A stretch of 24,210 nt of DNA from CADDZP01 sp035948135 (lineage in GTDB: Bacteria; Actinomycetota; Acidimicrobiia; Acidimicrobiales; AC-14), in NCBI GenBank assembly GCA_035948135.1, contig DASZJL010000036.1:1-24210 (forward strand). Reading direction: 5' to 3'. Below the pieces are notes generated by a model. It saw only the letters and a list, made by a program, of their open reading frames with translations, did not search any database and had not been told where the DNA came from. A program made the position numbers and the translations under genes. Below are positions 6,597 to 14,034 of the stretch, in pieces. Within the stretch, counting starts at the first letter, position 1. Every line of letters starts with the position of its first letter.

Positions 6597-7622
6597 GTGT
6601 CGTCTTCCGGGCTCCTCGGCGCTCCTCCCGTTTTGAGGGCAAGCAGCCAACCCACTGAAGTTTCCGACCGTACGCGCGAGCGGGCCGGTCTCTCCCATCC
6701 TGAGCTGTGGTTTCGCTACTTCGAGCTCGGTGGCATGAACACCGCCGCCGAGGTCGAGGCCTGCCTCCGCCACGGGGTCCCGTTGTCGCCCCATGAGCGC
6801 AGCGTGCTTGCCCAGGCGCTGAACGAGCGGTTTGACGAGTTCGTCTCCGGCGAGCCGGGTGCGTACGTGGAGGCACAGAGATCGATCGGCGCGTCGTCGC
6901 CCTCCTCCGCCCGTGTCCAATACGACCTGCGATTGCTCGGTTCGTTCGACGTCCAGGCCAACGGAGAGCCGGTGCGCCTGGCGATGAACAGCCAGCGACT
7001 TGTCGCCTTCCTCGCACTCCATGACGGTCTGCTCCTTCGTCAGCACGTCGCTGGCTCGTTGTGGGGAGACACAACCGACCGACGTGCGATGGGCAGCCTC
7101 CGCTCGGCGCTGTGGCGGCTCAGCCATGTCGCCGAGCCCCTCGTGGAGGTGGTCGGCCCGCACATCCGCCTCGCCACCAGCCTGCACGTCGACGTCGGCG
7201 CAAGCGAGCTGCTCGCGCGCCGCATCCTCGATCGTTCAGCGGATCTGTGCGAAGCCGATCTGGACGGTGCCCTGCTGTCGGTGGATCTCCTGCCCGACTG
7301 GACCGAGGACTGGGTCCTCGTCATGCGGGACCACCACACCCAGCTCCGCCTGCGAGCACTGGAGGCCTTGAGTCTGCGCCTGAGCGAGATGGGGCGGTTC
7401 GGTGAGTCGGTGGAGGCGGCCATGATGGCCGTTGGACGGGAGCCCTTGCGCGAGAGCGCACAGCGCACCCTCGTATCGGTCCATCTGGCGGATGGAAACC
7501 CTGCGGCGGCGTTGCGGCAGTACGGCGCGTTCCGCGAGATCTTGCGCGAGGAGCTGAATCTGGAGCCCTCAAAGGAGATGCAGGCCCTCGTCCGGGGGCT
7601 CGGCTCGGTGACGTCCGAGTGA
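6597..7622 (+). CDS. SARP-family transcriptional activator (BTAD) with N-terminal helical domain
   Basis: About 341 residues from GTG 6597, chosen because AGAGG (6584-6588) lies 8 bases upstream; GTG 6588 is an alternative. Residues about 35-85 are a helical module (ELWFRYFELGG, then EVEACL, then ERSVLAQALNERFDE) that I recognise only as a recurring actinobacterial motif without a name. Residues about 109-200 are an OmpR-like winged helix (YDLRLLGSFDV, RQHVAGSLWG, SLRSALWRL). The remainder is a bacterial transcriptional activator domain of TPR-like helices (LRALEALSLRLSEMGRFGES, and ALRQYGAFREILREELNLEPS). SARPs activate secondary-metabolite or other specialised gene sets by binding direct repeats near the -35 region. 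No biosynthetic cluster is visible here, so the target may be the adjacent surface operon or lie elsewhere. Confidence 0.9.
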   Translation: MSSSGLLGAPPVLRASSQPTEVSDRTRERAGLSHPELWFRYFELGGMNTAAEVEACLRHGVPLSPHERSVLAQALNERFDEFVSGEPGAYVEAQRSIGASSPSSARVQYDLRLLGSFDVQANGEPVRLAMNSQRLVAFLALHDGLLLRQHVAGSLWGDTTDRRAMGSLRSALWRLSHVAEPLVEVVGPHIRLATSLHVDVGASELLARRILDRSADLCEADLDGALLSVDLLPDWTEDWVLVMRDHHTQLRLRALEALSLRLSEMGRFGESVEAAMMAVGREPLRESAQRTLVSVHLADGNPAAALRQYGAFREILREELNLEPSKEMQALVRGLGSVTSE

Positions 7623-7681
7623 CGAGCATGCCCTCACCGTCGGCGACCGCTAGTGCAGCAGGCTGGCCACCACGTTGATCA

Positions 7682-8074
7682 TCAGGTCTGCTTGCGCTTC
7701 TCCTCGAGGAGGACGGCGATGCGCTGGCGGGTCACGCCGAGCAGGCGCCCCAGCTGGGCCATCGTCATCCCCTCCTCATAGAGAGCCCAGGCCTGGCGGC
7801 GGCGCATGAGGCTCATCGCCTCCACCAGCTCCCGATAGGGGCCGGCGGCGAACTCGACGAACAGGCCCTCCTTCTGGGCGATCTCGCGGTACGAAGACCC
7901 GCTCTCCCGCATGCCGGCGACCCGGTCGAAGGCCTCCAGCACGTCGGTCGTATGGTCGACGAAGCGCCGAAGCGCACCGACGGCGGTATCCATGGCCGCG
8001 AGGACCTCATCTGAACTGACGGGGTCCTGGGAGGCGGAGTGGTGTGGTGAAGAGTGCGTGGGAGCGTCGTTCAT
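7682..8074 (-). CDS. Small HTH DNA-binding protein
   Basis: 130 residues. The C-terminal 35 residues read as a helix-turn-helix (MTMAQLGRLLGVTRQRIAVLLEEKRK), close to the resolvase/sigma-region-4 type of HTH. The middle (residues about 25-95) is helical with a second possible HTH-like stretch (SYREIAQKEGLFVEFAAGPY). No enzymatic motif is present. It is convergent with the SARP gene (59-base gap) and divergent from the Xre-like gene. The start ATG 8074 has no ribosome site, but a promoter placed so that the transcript starts only a few bases upstream would make it nearly leaderless. The target is unknown; self- and neighbour-regulation through the shared 83-base promoter region is the simplest guess. 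Confidence 0.75.
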   Translation of the reverse strand: MNDAPTHSSPHHSASQDPVSSDEVLAAMDTAVGALRRFVDHTTDVLEAFDRVAGMRESGSSYREIAQKEGLFVEFAAGPYRELVEAMSLMRRRQAWALYEEGMTMAQLGRLLGVTRQRIAVLLEEKRKQT

Positions 8075-8085
8075 AACGGCGGGAG

Positions 8086-8114
8086 AGCCTGGTGCGAACA
8101 GAGTTGTGTGTCAA
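8086..8114 (-). promoter_or_regulatory. Candidate promoter of the small HTH gene
   Basis: On the minus strand TTGACA (8114-8109) matches the -35 consensus exactly. Seventeen bases later CAGGCT (8091-8086) is a weak -10 sharing A2 and T6 with TANNNT. Transcription would start near 8079, about 5 bases before ATG 8074, which fits the lack of a ribosome site. Confidence 0.35.
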
Positions 8115-8157
8115 AATTCTGTCGCGGCACCACCGTAGCGTGGTGTACGTTGCCACC

Positions 8158-8496
8158 GTGCGTGACGAACTTGCCGATGGCACCCTGGTCAACCAGGTCC
8201 GGCGTCTGATCGAGACGGGTGCGGCCGACCGGCTGCGCTGGATCCGGGCCAACACCCGCGCCGCGATGCAGGCCACCGGGCAGGACGCGGTGACGATCTC
8301 CGCCTTAACGGGCGTCGCGGTCGGCACCGTGAAAGGCTTCCTGGGCCACACCGACACGTCGATCAAGAACGTGCTGTTGATCGCCGTCGCCCTCGGCTTC
8401 ACCGTCGCCGACCTGGAACGCCCCCCCGAGGAGTTCGCCGATCTCCTCGCCAGCAGAGATGCACCCCGGTTCGAGGAACCGACGCTCCACGACTGA
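8158..8496 (+). CDS. Xre-like HTH protein
   Basis: About 112 residues from GTG 8158; GTG 8140 or an upstream ATG at 8092 are alternatives, the latter overlapping the divergent promoter. The central part, VTISALTGVAVGTVKGFLGH followed by DTSIKNVLLIAVALGFTVADL, has the spacing of an HTH_3/Cro-like domain: a recognition helix, then a helix ending in L-G-F-T-V-xx-L. No enzymatic or sensor domain is visible. A PAS gene follows after 15 bases, so the two probably form an operon in which the PAS protein may modulate the DNA-binding protein; that is inference. No ribosome site is evident, again consistent with a leaderless transcript. Confidence 0.7.
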   Translation: MRDELADGTLVNQVRRLIETGAADRLRWIRANTRAAMQATGQDAVTISALTGVAVGTVKGFLGHTDTSIKNVLLIAVALGFTVADLERPPEEFADLLASRDAPRFEEPTLHD

Positions 8497-8511
8497 CGCT
8501 TCACTACATAT

Positions 8512-8931
8512 ATGACCGCTACCAACGCCCACCCGGGGGCCGGCAGCGCGGATGCCGTCCAGACCGTCGCCGAGACCGCCGAATCCCTGCTCGCCTTCGA
8601 GAACGCCGCCCTTCCCCTCGCCGTCTGCGACCCGGGCGGCCGCATCGTGATGTGCAACCGGGCCCTGCGCAGCCTGCTCGGCTACCGACTGGATGAGCTT
8701 TTGGGCATGCCGGTGGGGGACGTCGTGGCCGCCGATCACGACGGCCTGTACAAGACGTGGAGTGACCGCCTGGACGACGACGCCGAGGGGGTCACGCCCG
8801 AGCGCCGCTTCCGGCTCTGGCGCAGGGACGGGTCGAGCGTGCCGGTGCGGGCGTCGAGCGTGCTGGTGCACGACGACGAAGGGCAGGTCCGCTACGTGGT
8901 CGCTCGGGCCGTCCTCGACCCCGGGCGCTAG
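8512..8931 (+). CDS. Stand-alone PAS domain protein
   Basis: 139 residues, almost entirely one PAS fold (about residues 25-135): LPLAVCDPGGRIVMCNRALR, then SLLGYRLDELLGMPVGDVV, then RRFRLWRRDGSSVPVRASS with a closing V-R-Y-V-V-A-R strand. There is no kinase, GGDEF or receiver output domain and no membrane segment, so it should act in the cytosol by binding a ligand or a partner. It follows the Xre-like gene by 15 bases. The partner is probably that HTH protein or an unlinked kinase. The ligand cannot be predicted, since no heme or flavin residue pattern is obvious. The downstream hairpin belongs mainly to the opposing bldC gene but could also shorten this transcript. Confidence 0.88.
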   Translation: MTATNAHPGAGSADAVQTVAETAESLLAFENAALPLAVCDPGGRIVMCNRALRSLLGYRLDELLGMPVGDVVAADHDGLYKTWSDRLDDDAEGVTPERRFRLWRRDGSSVPVRASSVLVHDDEGQVRYVVARAVLDPGR

Positions 8932-8940
8932 CCGGCCGGT

Positions 8941-8975
8941 AAAAAAAACAACGGGCCCCCGATGGGGGCCCGTTG
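8941..8975 (-). terminator. Rho-independent terminator of bldC
   Basis: A perfect 12-bp stem (8949-8960 with 8964-8975) with a 3-base loop begins one base after the bldC stop and is followed on the minus strand by eight U residues (A8 at 8941-8948). On the plus strand there is no U tract, so its effect on the PAS transcript would be weaker. Confidence 0.93.
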
Positions 8976-8976
8976 G

Positions 8977-9177
8977 TCACATGATCTCTGAGCGCTCCGC
9001 CTGCTCGAGGTACTGGCGCACCTCAGAGGCCCGGAAGCGCCGGTGTCCCCCCAGCGTCCGGATGGCCGTGATCTTGCCTGAGCGTGCCCAGCGGGTGACC
9101 GTCTTGGGATTCACGCGGAACAACGCGGCGACTTCCGATGGCGTGAGGAGTGCGTCTGGAGCCTGGTGCTCGTCCAT
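8977..9177 (-). CDS. bldC: BldC-like MerR-type DNA-binding regulator
   Basis: 66 residues, the size of Streptomyces BldC. The core LLTPSEVAALFRVNPKTVTR followed by WARSGKITAIRTLGGHRRFR is the BldC winged-HTH nearly unchanged. BldC binds DNA as head-to-tail oligomers on direct repeats and controls development in Streptomyces; outside differentiating species its role is less clear. ATG 9177 is preceded by GAAGGG 6 bases upstream. TATCTT at 9213-9208 is a possible -10. The gene diverges from the amino-acid dehydrogenase gene, sharing a 181-base region that includes an AT-rich patch (9252-9290) which could hold BldC sites. The link of bldC with valine dehydrogenase and purMF is also found in Streptomyces. 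Confidence 0.95.
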   Translation of the reverse strand: MDEHQAPDALLTPSEVAALFRVNPKTVTRWARSGKITAIRTLGGHRRFRASEVRQYLEQAERSEIM

Positions 9178-9343
9178 GGTTGCCCTTCGTGTCCGATTGG
9201 TGCTCTGAAGATACGACGGGACCAGATTGTCAGTCGATAGCCCGGGGTGACCATTTCAAAATTGCCGATTGGACTAGTCATTTGTCCACTTTGTGCAGGT
9301 CGTCACCCTGGGCGGCGGCGCCGCCGTTGATTGCAGGCGGCGG

Positions 9344-9349
9344 TACCCT
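9344..9349 (+). promoter_or_regulatory. Candidate -10 box of the valine/leucine dehydrogenase gene
   Basis: TACCCT fits the actinobacterial TANNNT pattern and ends 9 bases before GTG 9359, which lacks a ribosome site. A transcript starting near 9356-9359 would be leaderless or nearly so. No -35 is evident. Confidence 0.25.
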
Positions 9350-9358
9350 CGACCTTGG

Positions 9359-10420
9359 GTGAACACCTTCGACCGCATCGAAGCGGGGGGCCATGAGCAG
9401 GTGGTCTTCTGTCACGACCGGCCGACCGGTCTGCGGGCGATCATCGCCATCCACTCGACCGCCTTGGGGCCCTCGCTGGGCGGGACCCGTTTCTACCCGT
9501 ATCCATCCGAGGACGCGGCCCTCGCCGACGTCCTGCGCCTGGCCGAGGGCATGACCTACAAGGCGGCCGTCGCCGGCCTCGACCAGGGCGGCGGCAAGGC
9601 GGTGATCATCGGCGACCCCGCCACCGACCGCACCGACGAGCTGATGCTCGCCTACGGCCGCTTCATCGACGCCCAAGCCGGTCGCTACGTCACCGCCGAG
9701 GACGTGGGCACCACCCAGGCCGACATGGACGTGATCAGCCGGGTGACCCCCCATGTCACCGGCACAAGCGACGGGTCGGGCGACCCCTCGGACGCCACGG
9801 CCTTTGGCCTCGTGTGGGCGATGAAGGCCCTGCTCTTCCTCTCCTCGGGTGCCGATGATCTGAGAGGCACCCACGTGGTGGTGGCCGGCGTCGGCAAGGT
9901 CGGCAGCTACCTCGTGGGCCACCTCGTGGAAGAGGGAGTCCGAGTCACGATCGCCGACGTGAAGGACCAAGCGGTCGAGCGGGTTCGGGCGATGTACGAC
10001 GTCGACGCGGTGGCGGCGGCCGACGCCCACCGGGTTCCCTGCGACATCTACTCGCCCTGCGGCCTGGGCGGGGTGCTGAACGCCACAACCGTCCCCGAGC
10101 TGCGCTGTTGGGCGGTCGCCGGGGCGGCCAACAACCAGTTGGGGGCGCCCGAGTGCGCCCAGCTGCTGGCCGACGCCGGCATCCTCTACGCCCCCGACTT
10201 CGTGGTGAACGCGGGCGGCATCATCAACATCGCCGAGGAGCGCTCGGGCGCCGGCTACGACCGCGGGCGGGCCCTCGCCAATGTCCGGCGCGTCTACGAC
10301 ACGACGCTCACGGTCTTCGACGCCGCCAAACGCGACGGCCTCACCCCCGTGGATGCGGCGTCGGTCCTCGCCCGCCGGCGCCTCGACGCCGGTGTCCACC
10401 AGATCCGCACTTTTCCGTGA
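9359..10420 (+). CDS. vdh: Valine/leucine (Glu/Leu/Phe/Val) dehydrogenase
   Basis: 353 residues from GTG 9359, the usual length for the family. It oxidatively deaminates branched-chain L-amino acids to 2-oxoacids with NAD+. The catalytic half contains GPSLGGTRFYPYP, EGMTYKAAVAGLDQGGGKAV (both lysines of the active site) and a TAEDVGTT segment. The cofactor half has the Rossmann fingerprint VVAGVGKVGSYL, then GAANNQL and PDFVVNAGGIINI. An upstream extension of the frame has a poor sequence, so the GTG is preferred. The next gene, 32 bases downstream, decarboxylates the product 2-oxoacids, so the pair makes a valine/leucine/isoleucine degradation route feeding branched acyl-CoA. Whether it favours Val or Leu cannot be read from sequence alone. 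Confidence 0.95.
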   Translation: MNTFDRIEAGGHEQVVFCHDRPTGLRAIIAIHSTALGPSLGGTRFYPYPSEDAALADVLRLAEGMTYKAAVAGLDQGGGKAVIIGDPATDRTDELMLAYGRFIDAQAGRYVTAEDVGTTQADMDVISRVTPHVTGTSDGSGDPSDATAFGLVWAMKALLFLSSGADDLRGTHVVVAGVGKVGSYLVGHLVEEGVRVTIADVKDQAVERVRAMYDVDAVAAADAHRVPCDIYSPCGLGGVLNATTVPELRCWAVAGAANNQLGAPECAQLLADAGILYAPDFVVNAGGIINIAEERSGAGYDRGRALANVRRVYDTTLTVFDAAKRDGLTPVDAASVLARRRLDAGVHQIRTFP

Positions 10421-10439
10421 TTGCATCGAGGTAACGAGC

Positions 10440-10445
10440 AGGAGG
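10440..10445 (+). promoter_or_regulatory. Strong ribosome binding site of the fused E1 gene
   Basis: A full AGGAGG lies 7 bases before ATG 10453, the best Shine-Dalgarno match noticed in the window, and fixes the start. Confidence 0.85.
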
Positions 10446-10452
10446 CAGGGCC

Positions 10453-12564
10453 ATGGCCAAGGTTCTCGACAAGCACGAGGAGGACCTCGCCGCCCTCCAC
10501 GTGCACGACCGCCACACGGTCTTGGGGCTCACCGACGACGACCTCGTCGGCCTGTACCGCAACATCCTCCTGGCCCGCCGGCTCGACCAGAAGATCTGGG
10601 GCCTCAACCGCATGGGCAAGGCGGCGTTCGTCGTCAGCTGCCAGGGCCACGAGGGCGCCCAGGTCGGGTCGGCGTGGGCCATCCGCAAGGGCCACGACAT
10701 CGTGCTGCCCTACTACCGCGACACGGGTGTGGTGCTCACGCTCGGCATGACCCCCTACGACGTGCTGCTCGGTGTGTTCGCACGCCCCGACGACCCGAGC
10801 TCGGGCGGGCGCCAGATGCCCAGCCATTGGGGCAGCCGCCGGTTGAACATCATCACCGGCTCGTCGCCGATCGCCACCCACATCCCCCACGCCGCGGGCA
10901 TGGCGCTGGCGGCCCGCATGGACGGGAGCGACGCCGTCGCCATCGCCTACTTCGGCGACGGGGCCGCGTCCAAGGGCGACTTCCACGAGTCGCTCAACTT
11001 CGCGGGCATCCACCGGGTGCCGATGGTGCTCGTGTGTGAGAACAACGGCTACGCCATCTCCGTGCCGCTCGCCAAGGAGTCGGCCGTCGAGAACATCGCC
11101 CAGCACGCCCACTCCTACGGGTTCCCGGGCGTCATCGTCGACGGCAACGATCCCCTCGACGTGTACGCCGCGACCCACGCCGCGATCACCCGCGCCCGCC
11201 ACGGCGAGGGACCGACGCTGATCGAGTGCAAGACCTACCGCTACCTGGCCCACACCTCCGACGACGACGACCGCACGTATCGCACCTCCCAGGAGGTCGA
11301 GGCCTGGCGCAAGAAAGACCCGCTGCAGCGGATGAAGCAGTACGTCATCGAGCAGCGACTGCTGTCCGAGCAGGCTGAGGACGACCTCGAGGCCGAGGTC
11401 AAAGCCGAGATCGACGACGCGGCGCGCCGGGCCGAGGCGGCGTCCGCCGCAACCGGGGCCGAGGCCTTCACCAGGGTGTTCGCCCGGCCGCTGCGCCCGA
11501 TCCCGCGTGTGCCGGCCGGCCTCGGCGACCGCCCCGAGCTGCGGGTGGTCACCGGCCCGCCTCCGTCGTCGGGCAGCGAGCTCGTCGAGAAGAACGTCAT
11601 CGACACGGTGCGCGACACCCTGCACGCGCTGATGGTTGCCGACGAGCGCGTGATGATCCTGGGTGAAGACGTCGGCCCGCGGGGCGGCGTGTTCCGGGCC
11701 ACCGACGGGCTCTACGGCGAGTTCGGCGAGCCGCGCGTGCTCGATATGCCGCTGGCCGAGTCGAGCATCGTGGGCGTGGCCATCGGGCTGGCGCTGGCCG
11801 GTCGGCGCCCGGTCGCCGAGATCCAGTTCGCCGACTTCATCCATTCGGCGTTCGACCAACTGGTGAGCGAGGCCGCCAAGATCCACTACCGCTCCAACGG
11901 CGACTTCTCGGTGCCGATGGTCGTGCGCACCCCGTGGGGCGGCGGCGTGCACGGCGCGCTATATCACTCTCAGGCCATCGAAGCGTTCTACGCCCACGTG
12001 CCCGGGCTCAAGGTGGTCGCGCCGTCGACGCCGGCCGACGTGGCGGGCATGCTGCGCGAGGCCGTCGACGACCCCGACCCTGTCCTGTTCCTCGAGCACA
12101 AGAAGACGTACCGGCTCGTGAAGGGGCTCGTGCCCGACGGCGATTGGCGGGTGCCGATCGGCGTGGCCGACATCGCCGTCCCCGGCGACGACGTCACCGT
12201 CGTCACCTACGGGCTCCACCGCCACATCTGCACCGAGGCCGCCGTTACGTTGCGCGACGAAGACATCTCCGTCGAGGTCGTCGACCTGCGCACGATCTCC
12301 CCGCTCGACCGCGACACCGTGCTGGCCTCGGTCGCCAAGACCGGCCGGCTGCTGATCGTCCACGAGGACAACATCAGCTTCGGCGTCGGCGCCGAGGTGG
12401 CGGCGATCGTGGCCGAAGAGGCCTTCTACGACCTCGACTGCCCCGTCCGCCGTCTCGCCATGCCCGACGTCCCCGCTATGCCGTTCGCCGCTCCGATGGA
12501 GGCGGCGGTGAGCATCGGCGCCGAGGCCGTCGTGGCCGCGATCCGGGATATGGCCGCCCACTGA
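10453..12564 (+). CDS. Branched-chain 2-oxoacid dehydrogenase E1, fused alpha-beta subunits
   Basis: 703 residues with E1-alpha (about 25-345) joined to E1-beta (about 378-703). The alpha part has the thiamine diphosphate motif GDG (168-170) ending at NN (197-198), with YYRDTG (87-92) and CQGHEGAQVGSA. The beta part has ILGEDVGPRGGVF, PLAESSIVGVAIGLALAG and LIVHEDNISFGVGAEVAA. The C-terminal helix PFAAPMEAAV is also typical. E1 decarboxylates 3-methyl-2-oxobutanoate and related acids and passes the acyl group to lipoyl E2. Two-subunit E1 enzymes are usually encoded by separate genes; fusions occur in some bacteria. No E2, E3 or lipoyl gene is in the window, so these must lie elsewhere. Position directly after vdh supports branched-chain rather than pyruvate specificity. 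Confidence 0.93.
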   Translation: MAKVLDKHEEDLAALHVHDRHTVLGLTDDDLVGLYRNILLARRLDQKIWGLNRMGKAAFVVSCQGHEGAQVGSAWAIRKGHDIVLPYYRDTGVVLTLGMTPYDVLLGVFARPDDPSSGGRQMPSHWGSRRLNIITGSSPIATHIPHAAGMALAARMDGSDAVAIAYFGDGAASKGDFHESLNFAGIHRVPMVLVCENNGYAISVPLAKESAVENIAQHAHSYGFPGVIVDGNDPLDVYAATHAAITRARHGEGPTLIECKTYRYLAHTSDDDDRTYRTSQEVEAWRKKDPLQRMKQYVIEQRLLSEQAEDDLEAEVKAEIDDAARRAEAASAATGAEAFTRVFARPLRPIPRVPAGLGDRPELRVVTGPPPSSGSELVEKNVIDTVRDTLHALMVADERVMILGEDVGPRGGVFRATDGLYGEFGEPRVLDMPLAESSIVGVAIGLALAGRRPVAEIQFADFIHSAFDQLVSEAAKIHYRSNGDFSVPMVVRTPWGGGVHGALYHSQAIEAFYAHVPGLKVVAPSTPADVAGMLREAVDDPDPVLFLEHKKTYRLVKGLVPDGDWRVPIGVADIAVPGDDVTVVTYGLHRHICTEAAVTLRDEDISVEVVDLRTISPLDRDTVLASVAKTGRLLIVHEDNISFGVGAEVAAIVAEEAFYDLDCPVRRLAMPDVPAMPFAAPMEAAVSIGAEAVVAAIRDMAAH

Positions 12565-12569
12565 GAAGG

Positions 12570-12598
12570 AAATGCCCGCATTTGGGTAGAAATGCGGG
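12570..12598 (+). repeat. Overlapping alternative hairpins after the E1 gene
   Basis: Six bases after the E1 stop, AAATGC-CC-GCATTT (12570-12583) is a palindrome. Its second half also pairs with a following AAATGCGGG to give a 9-bp stem (12575-12583 with 12590-12598, 6-base loop). The two structures exclude each other. There is no U tract, so this is not a standard terminator; a protein-binding palindrome or attenuator-like switch before the lipoprotein gene is possible. Confidence 0.45.
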
Positions 12599-12636
12599 TG
12601 AGCCGCTGCAGCGCCCCCCGCGGCTCCGACAATCAG

Positions 12637-13434
12637 GTGGGTTCGCTGAAGCTCGCGCTGGCACTCCTCGCACTCTCCATAGCCGTCACCGGTTGTGTCA
12701 CCGCCGTCCAGCGGGGCGTGGGTTCGACGCCGGCCGCCGAAGCGCTGGCGGCCTCGGGCCGGCCCGCCGCCGACGCTCCCCCCGAGAGCGCGCCCCCGGC
12801 GCCGCCACCGTCACAGAGCGTGGCCTGTCACGACGCCCCAGTCGCCACCGAAGCGGCGAACAGCTCGGTGCCCATCCCCCTCCGGGCGCCGGCACCCGTG
12901 ACCGATCGGGTCGTCTCGACCGCGCCCGCCCCGAGGCCGGCCGCGGCGCCGACGCCGACCGCGCCCGCCAACCCCGCGGCAGGGGCGACCGACGTGGGCG
13001 CCGCGGCGTGCAACCCCACGCCCGACCAGGCCGCAGCCGCCCAGAAGCTGGTCGACGACACCCGAGCTGCCATTGCCCGCTTCGCCCATCCCGGCCAAGC
13101 GGTCGCGGCGGGGTACGTCGTGTCATGGTCGGACAACGCCGCGTACACCCGTGTCTCCCACTACACGGACTGGAGCTACTGGAACGACGGCAGGGTGCTC
13201 GATCCGAGCCACGTCGAGGGTCTGCTCTACGGCAACACCGACCACCACGGCACGATCCTGATCGGCGCCTTCTACCTCGCGGAGGGCGACAGCCGTCCCA
13301 CCCCCGGAGGCTGCCTCATGTCCTGGCATCGACACGACGGCCAAGGCCCGTGGATGATGCACGTCTGGACGGTGCCGATGCCGGGCGGGCCCTTCGCCGA
13401 CAACCCCGACCCCGCGTACATCGCCAGCCTCTGA
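12637..13434 (+). CDS. Lipoprotein with His/Trp-rich C-terminal domain
   Basis: 265 residues from GTG 12637, giving a 20-residue lipoprotein signal that ends L-S-I-A-V-T-G-C. An in-frame ATG at 12592 sits inside a hairpin and is less likely. Residues about 25-125 are a low-complexity Pro/Ala spacer that would span the cell envelope. The C-terminal 140 residues form a compact domain: SHYTDWSYWNDGRVLDPSH, then YGNTDHHGTILIGAFYLAE, CLMSWHRHD, and MMHVWTVPMPGGPFADNPDP. The many His, Trp and Cys residues with conserved-looking spacing suggest a metal-binding or redox role. I recognise this as a recurring actinobacterial domain but know no function. It follows the E1 gene on the same strand by 72 bases and is convergent with the next lipoprotein gene. 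Confidence 0.78.
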   Translation: MGSLKLALALLALSIAVTGCVTAVQRGVGSTPAAEALAASGRPAADAPPESAPPAPPPSQSVACHDAPVATEAANSSVPIPLRAPAPVTDRVVSTAPAPRPAAAPTPTAPANPAAGATDVGAAACNPTPDQAAAAQKLVDDTRAAIARFAHPGQAVAAGYVVSWSDNAAYTRVSHYTDWSYWNDGRVLDPSHVEGLLYGNTDHHGTILIGAFYLAEGDSRPTPGGCLMSWHRHDGQGPWMMHVWTVPMPGGPFADNPDPAYIASL

Positions 13435-13449
13435 CCGTCCGGCTGCCGG

Positions 13450-14034
13450 CTACAGGACCGACGCCGGCTCCGGCTCCGGCCCGGTGTCGACCGGCGGTGG
13501 CGGTGGCGCATCGTCGGGCTCGGAGGGTCGGCGCCGCAATGGGACCCAGCCGACGACGACGGCGGCGAACAACGCGCACGCCACGATGACGGCGAGCGCG
13601 ACTGCCGCGATGGTGGGTCCCTGAAGCCGATTACGTCGGCGGTCGGCGGCCGGGTTCAGGCGGAAGTCCCGCAGCAGGCGGAACTGCCGGTCGGTGAGAA
13701 GCGGGCCGCCGGCGGTGGCTTCATCTCGGACGAACACCGCGCTGTTGCCCTTGCGGGGGATGTACAGGTCGACGGAGCCCTCGGGCACGGTGCTGTGGGT
13801 CTGCCAGACCGCCACCGACTTCTGGTTGCGGAAACGGGGATCGGGCGAACGGTACGAGGCCGCCGTGACCGCGGACGAAACCTGCACGCCGGTGAACCCG
13901 ATGTGCGCCAGCGCTTGGCGGGCAAAGGTGCGGGCGTCGGCCCGCGTCATCGCGGGCTGGCCGCACGCGGTGGCCGTCACCATGAGCATGCCGGCGAGCC
14001 CCCACGTGGACGCCCGCAGTCTGCGGCGCGTCAC
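13450..14034 (-). CDS. Small lipoprotein/membrane protein with C-terminal helix
   Basis: 194 residues from GTG 14034. This start forms a GTGA overlap with the response-regulator stop (14033-14031), the usual sign of coupled translation; a start at 14049 is possible. A basic n-region and hydrophobic stretch lead to T-A-T-A-C (Cys near residue 24), a lipobox-like site. About 110 residues of extracytoplasmic domain follow (SADPRFRN-type strands, VDLYIPRKGNSAVFVRDE, LLTDRQFRLLRDF). Then come a membrane helix (about residues 143-167) and an acidic Pro-rich tail. No family is recognised. Pairing with a receiver-only response regulator suggests a signalling or envelope-stress role, by inference only. 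Confidence 0.75.
   Translation of the reverse strand: MTRRRLRASTWGLAGMLMVTATACGQPAMTRADARTFARQALAHIGFTGVQVSSAVTAASYRSPDPRFRNQKSVAVWQTHSTVPEGSVDLYIPRKGNSAVFVRDEATAGGPLLTDRQFRLLRDFRLNPAADRRRNRLQGPTIAAVALAVIVACALFAAVVVGWVPLRRRPSEPDDAPPPPPVDTGPEPEPASVL

Noticed and set aside
7623..7681. Convergent gap between the SARP and small HTH genes as a terminator region.
   Set aside because: No convincing stem with a U tract was found in the 59 bases.
9278..11952. Long open frames on the minus strand opposite vdh and the E1 gene.
   Set aside because: They have no recognisable domains, are rich in Arg/Gly/His/Val as expected from the complement of GC-rich codons, and lie over two genes with unambiguous families.
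12592..12636. ATG 12592 as start of the His-rich lipoprotein.
   Set aside because: It lies in a hairpin arm and adds a polar stretch (with CSAPRGSDNQ) before the signal peptide; GTG 12637 gives a normal lipoprotein signal.
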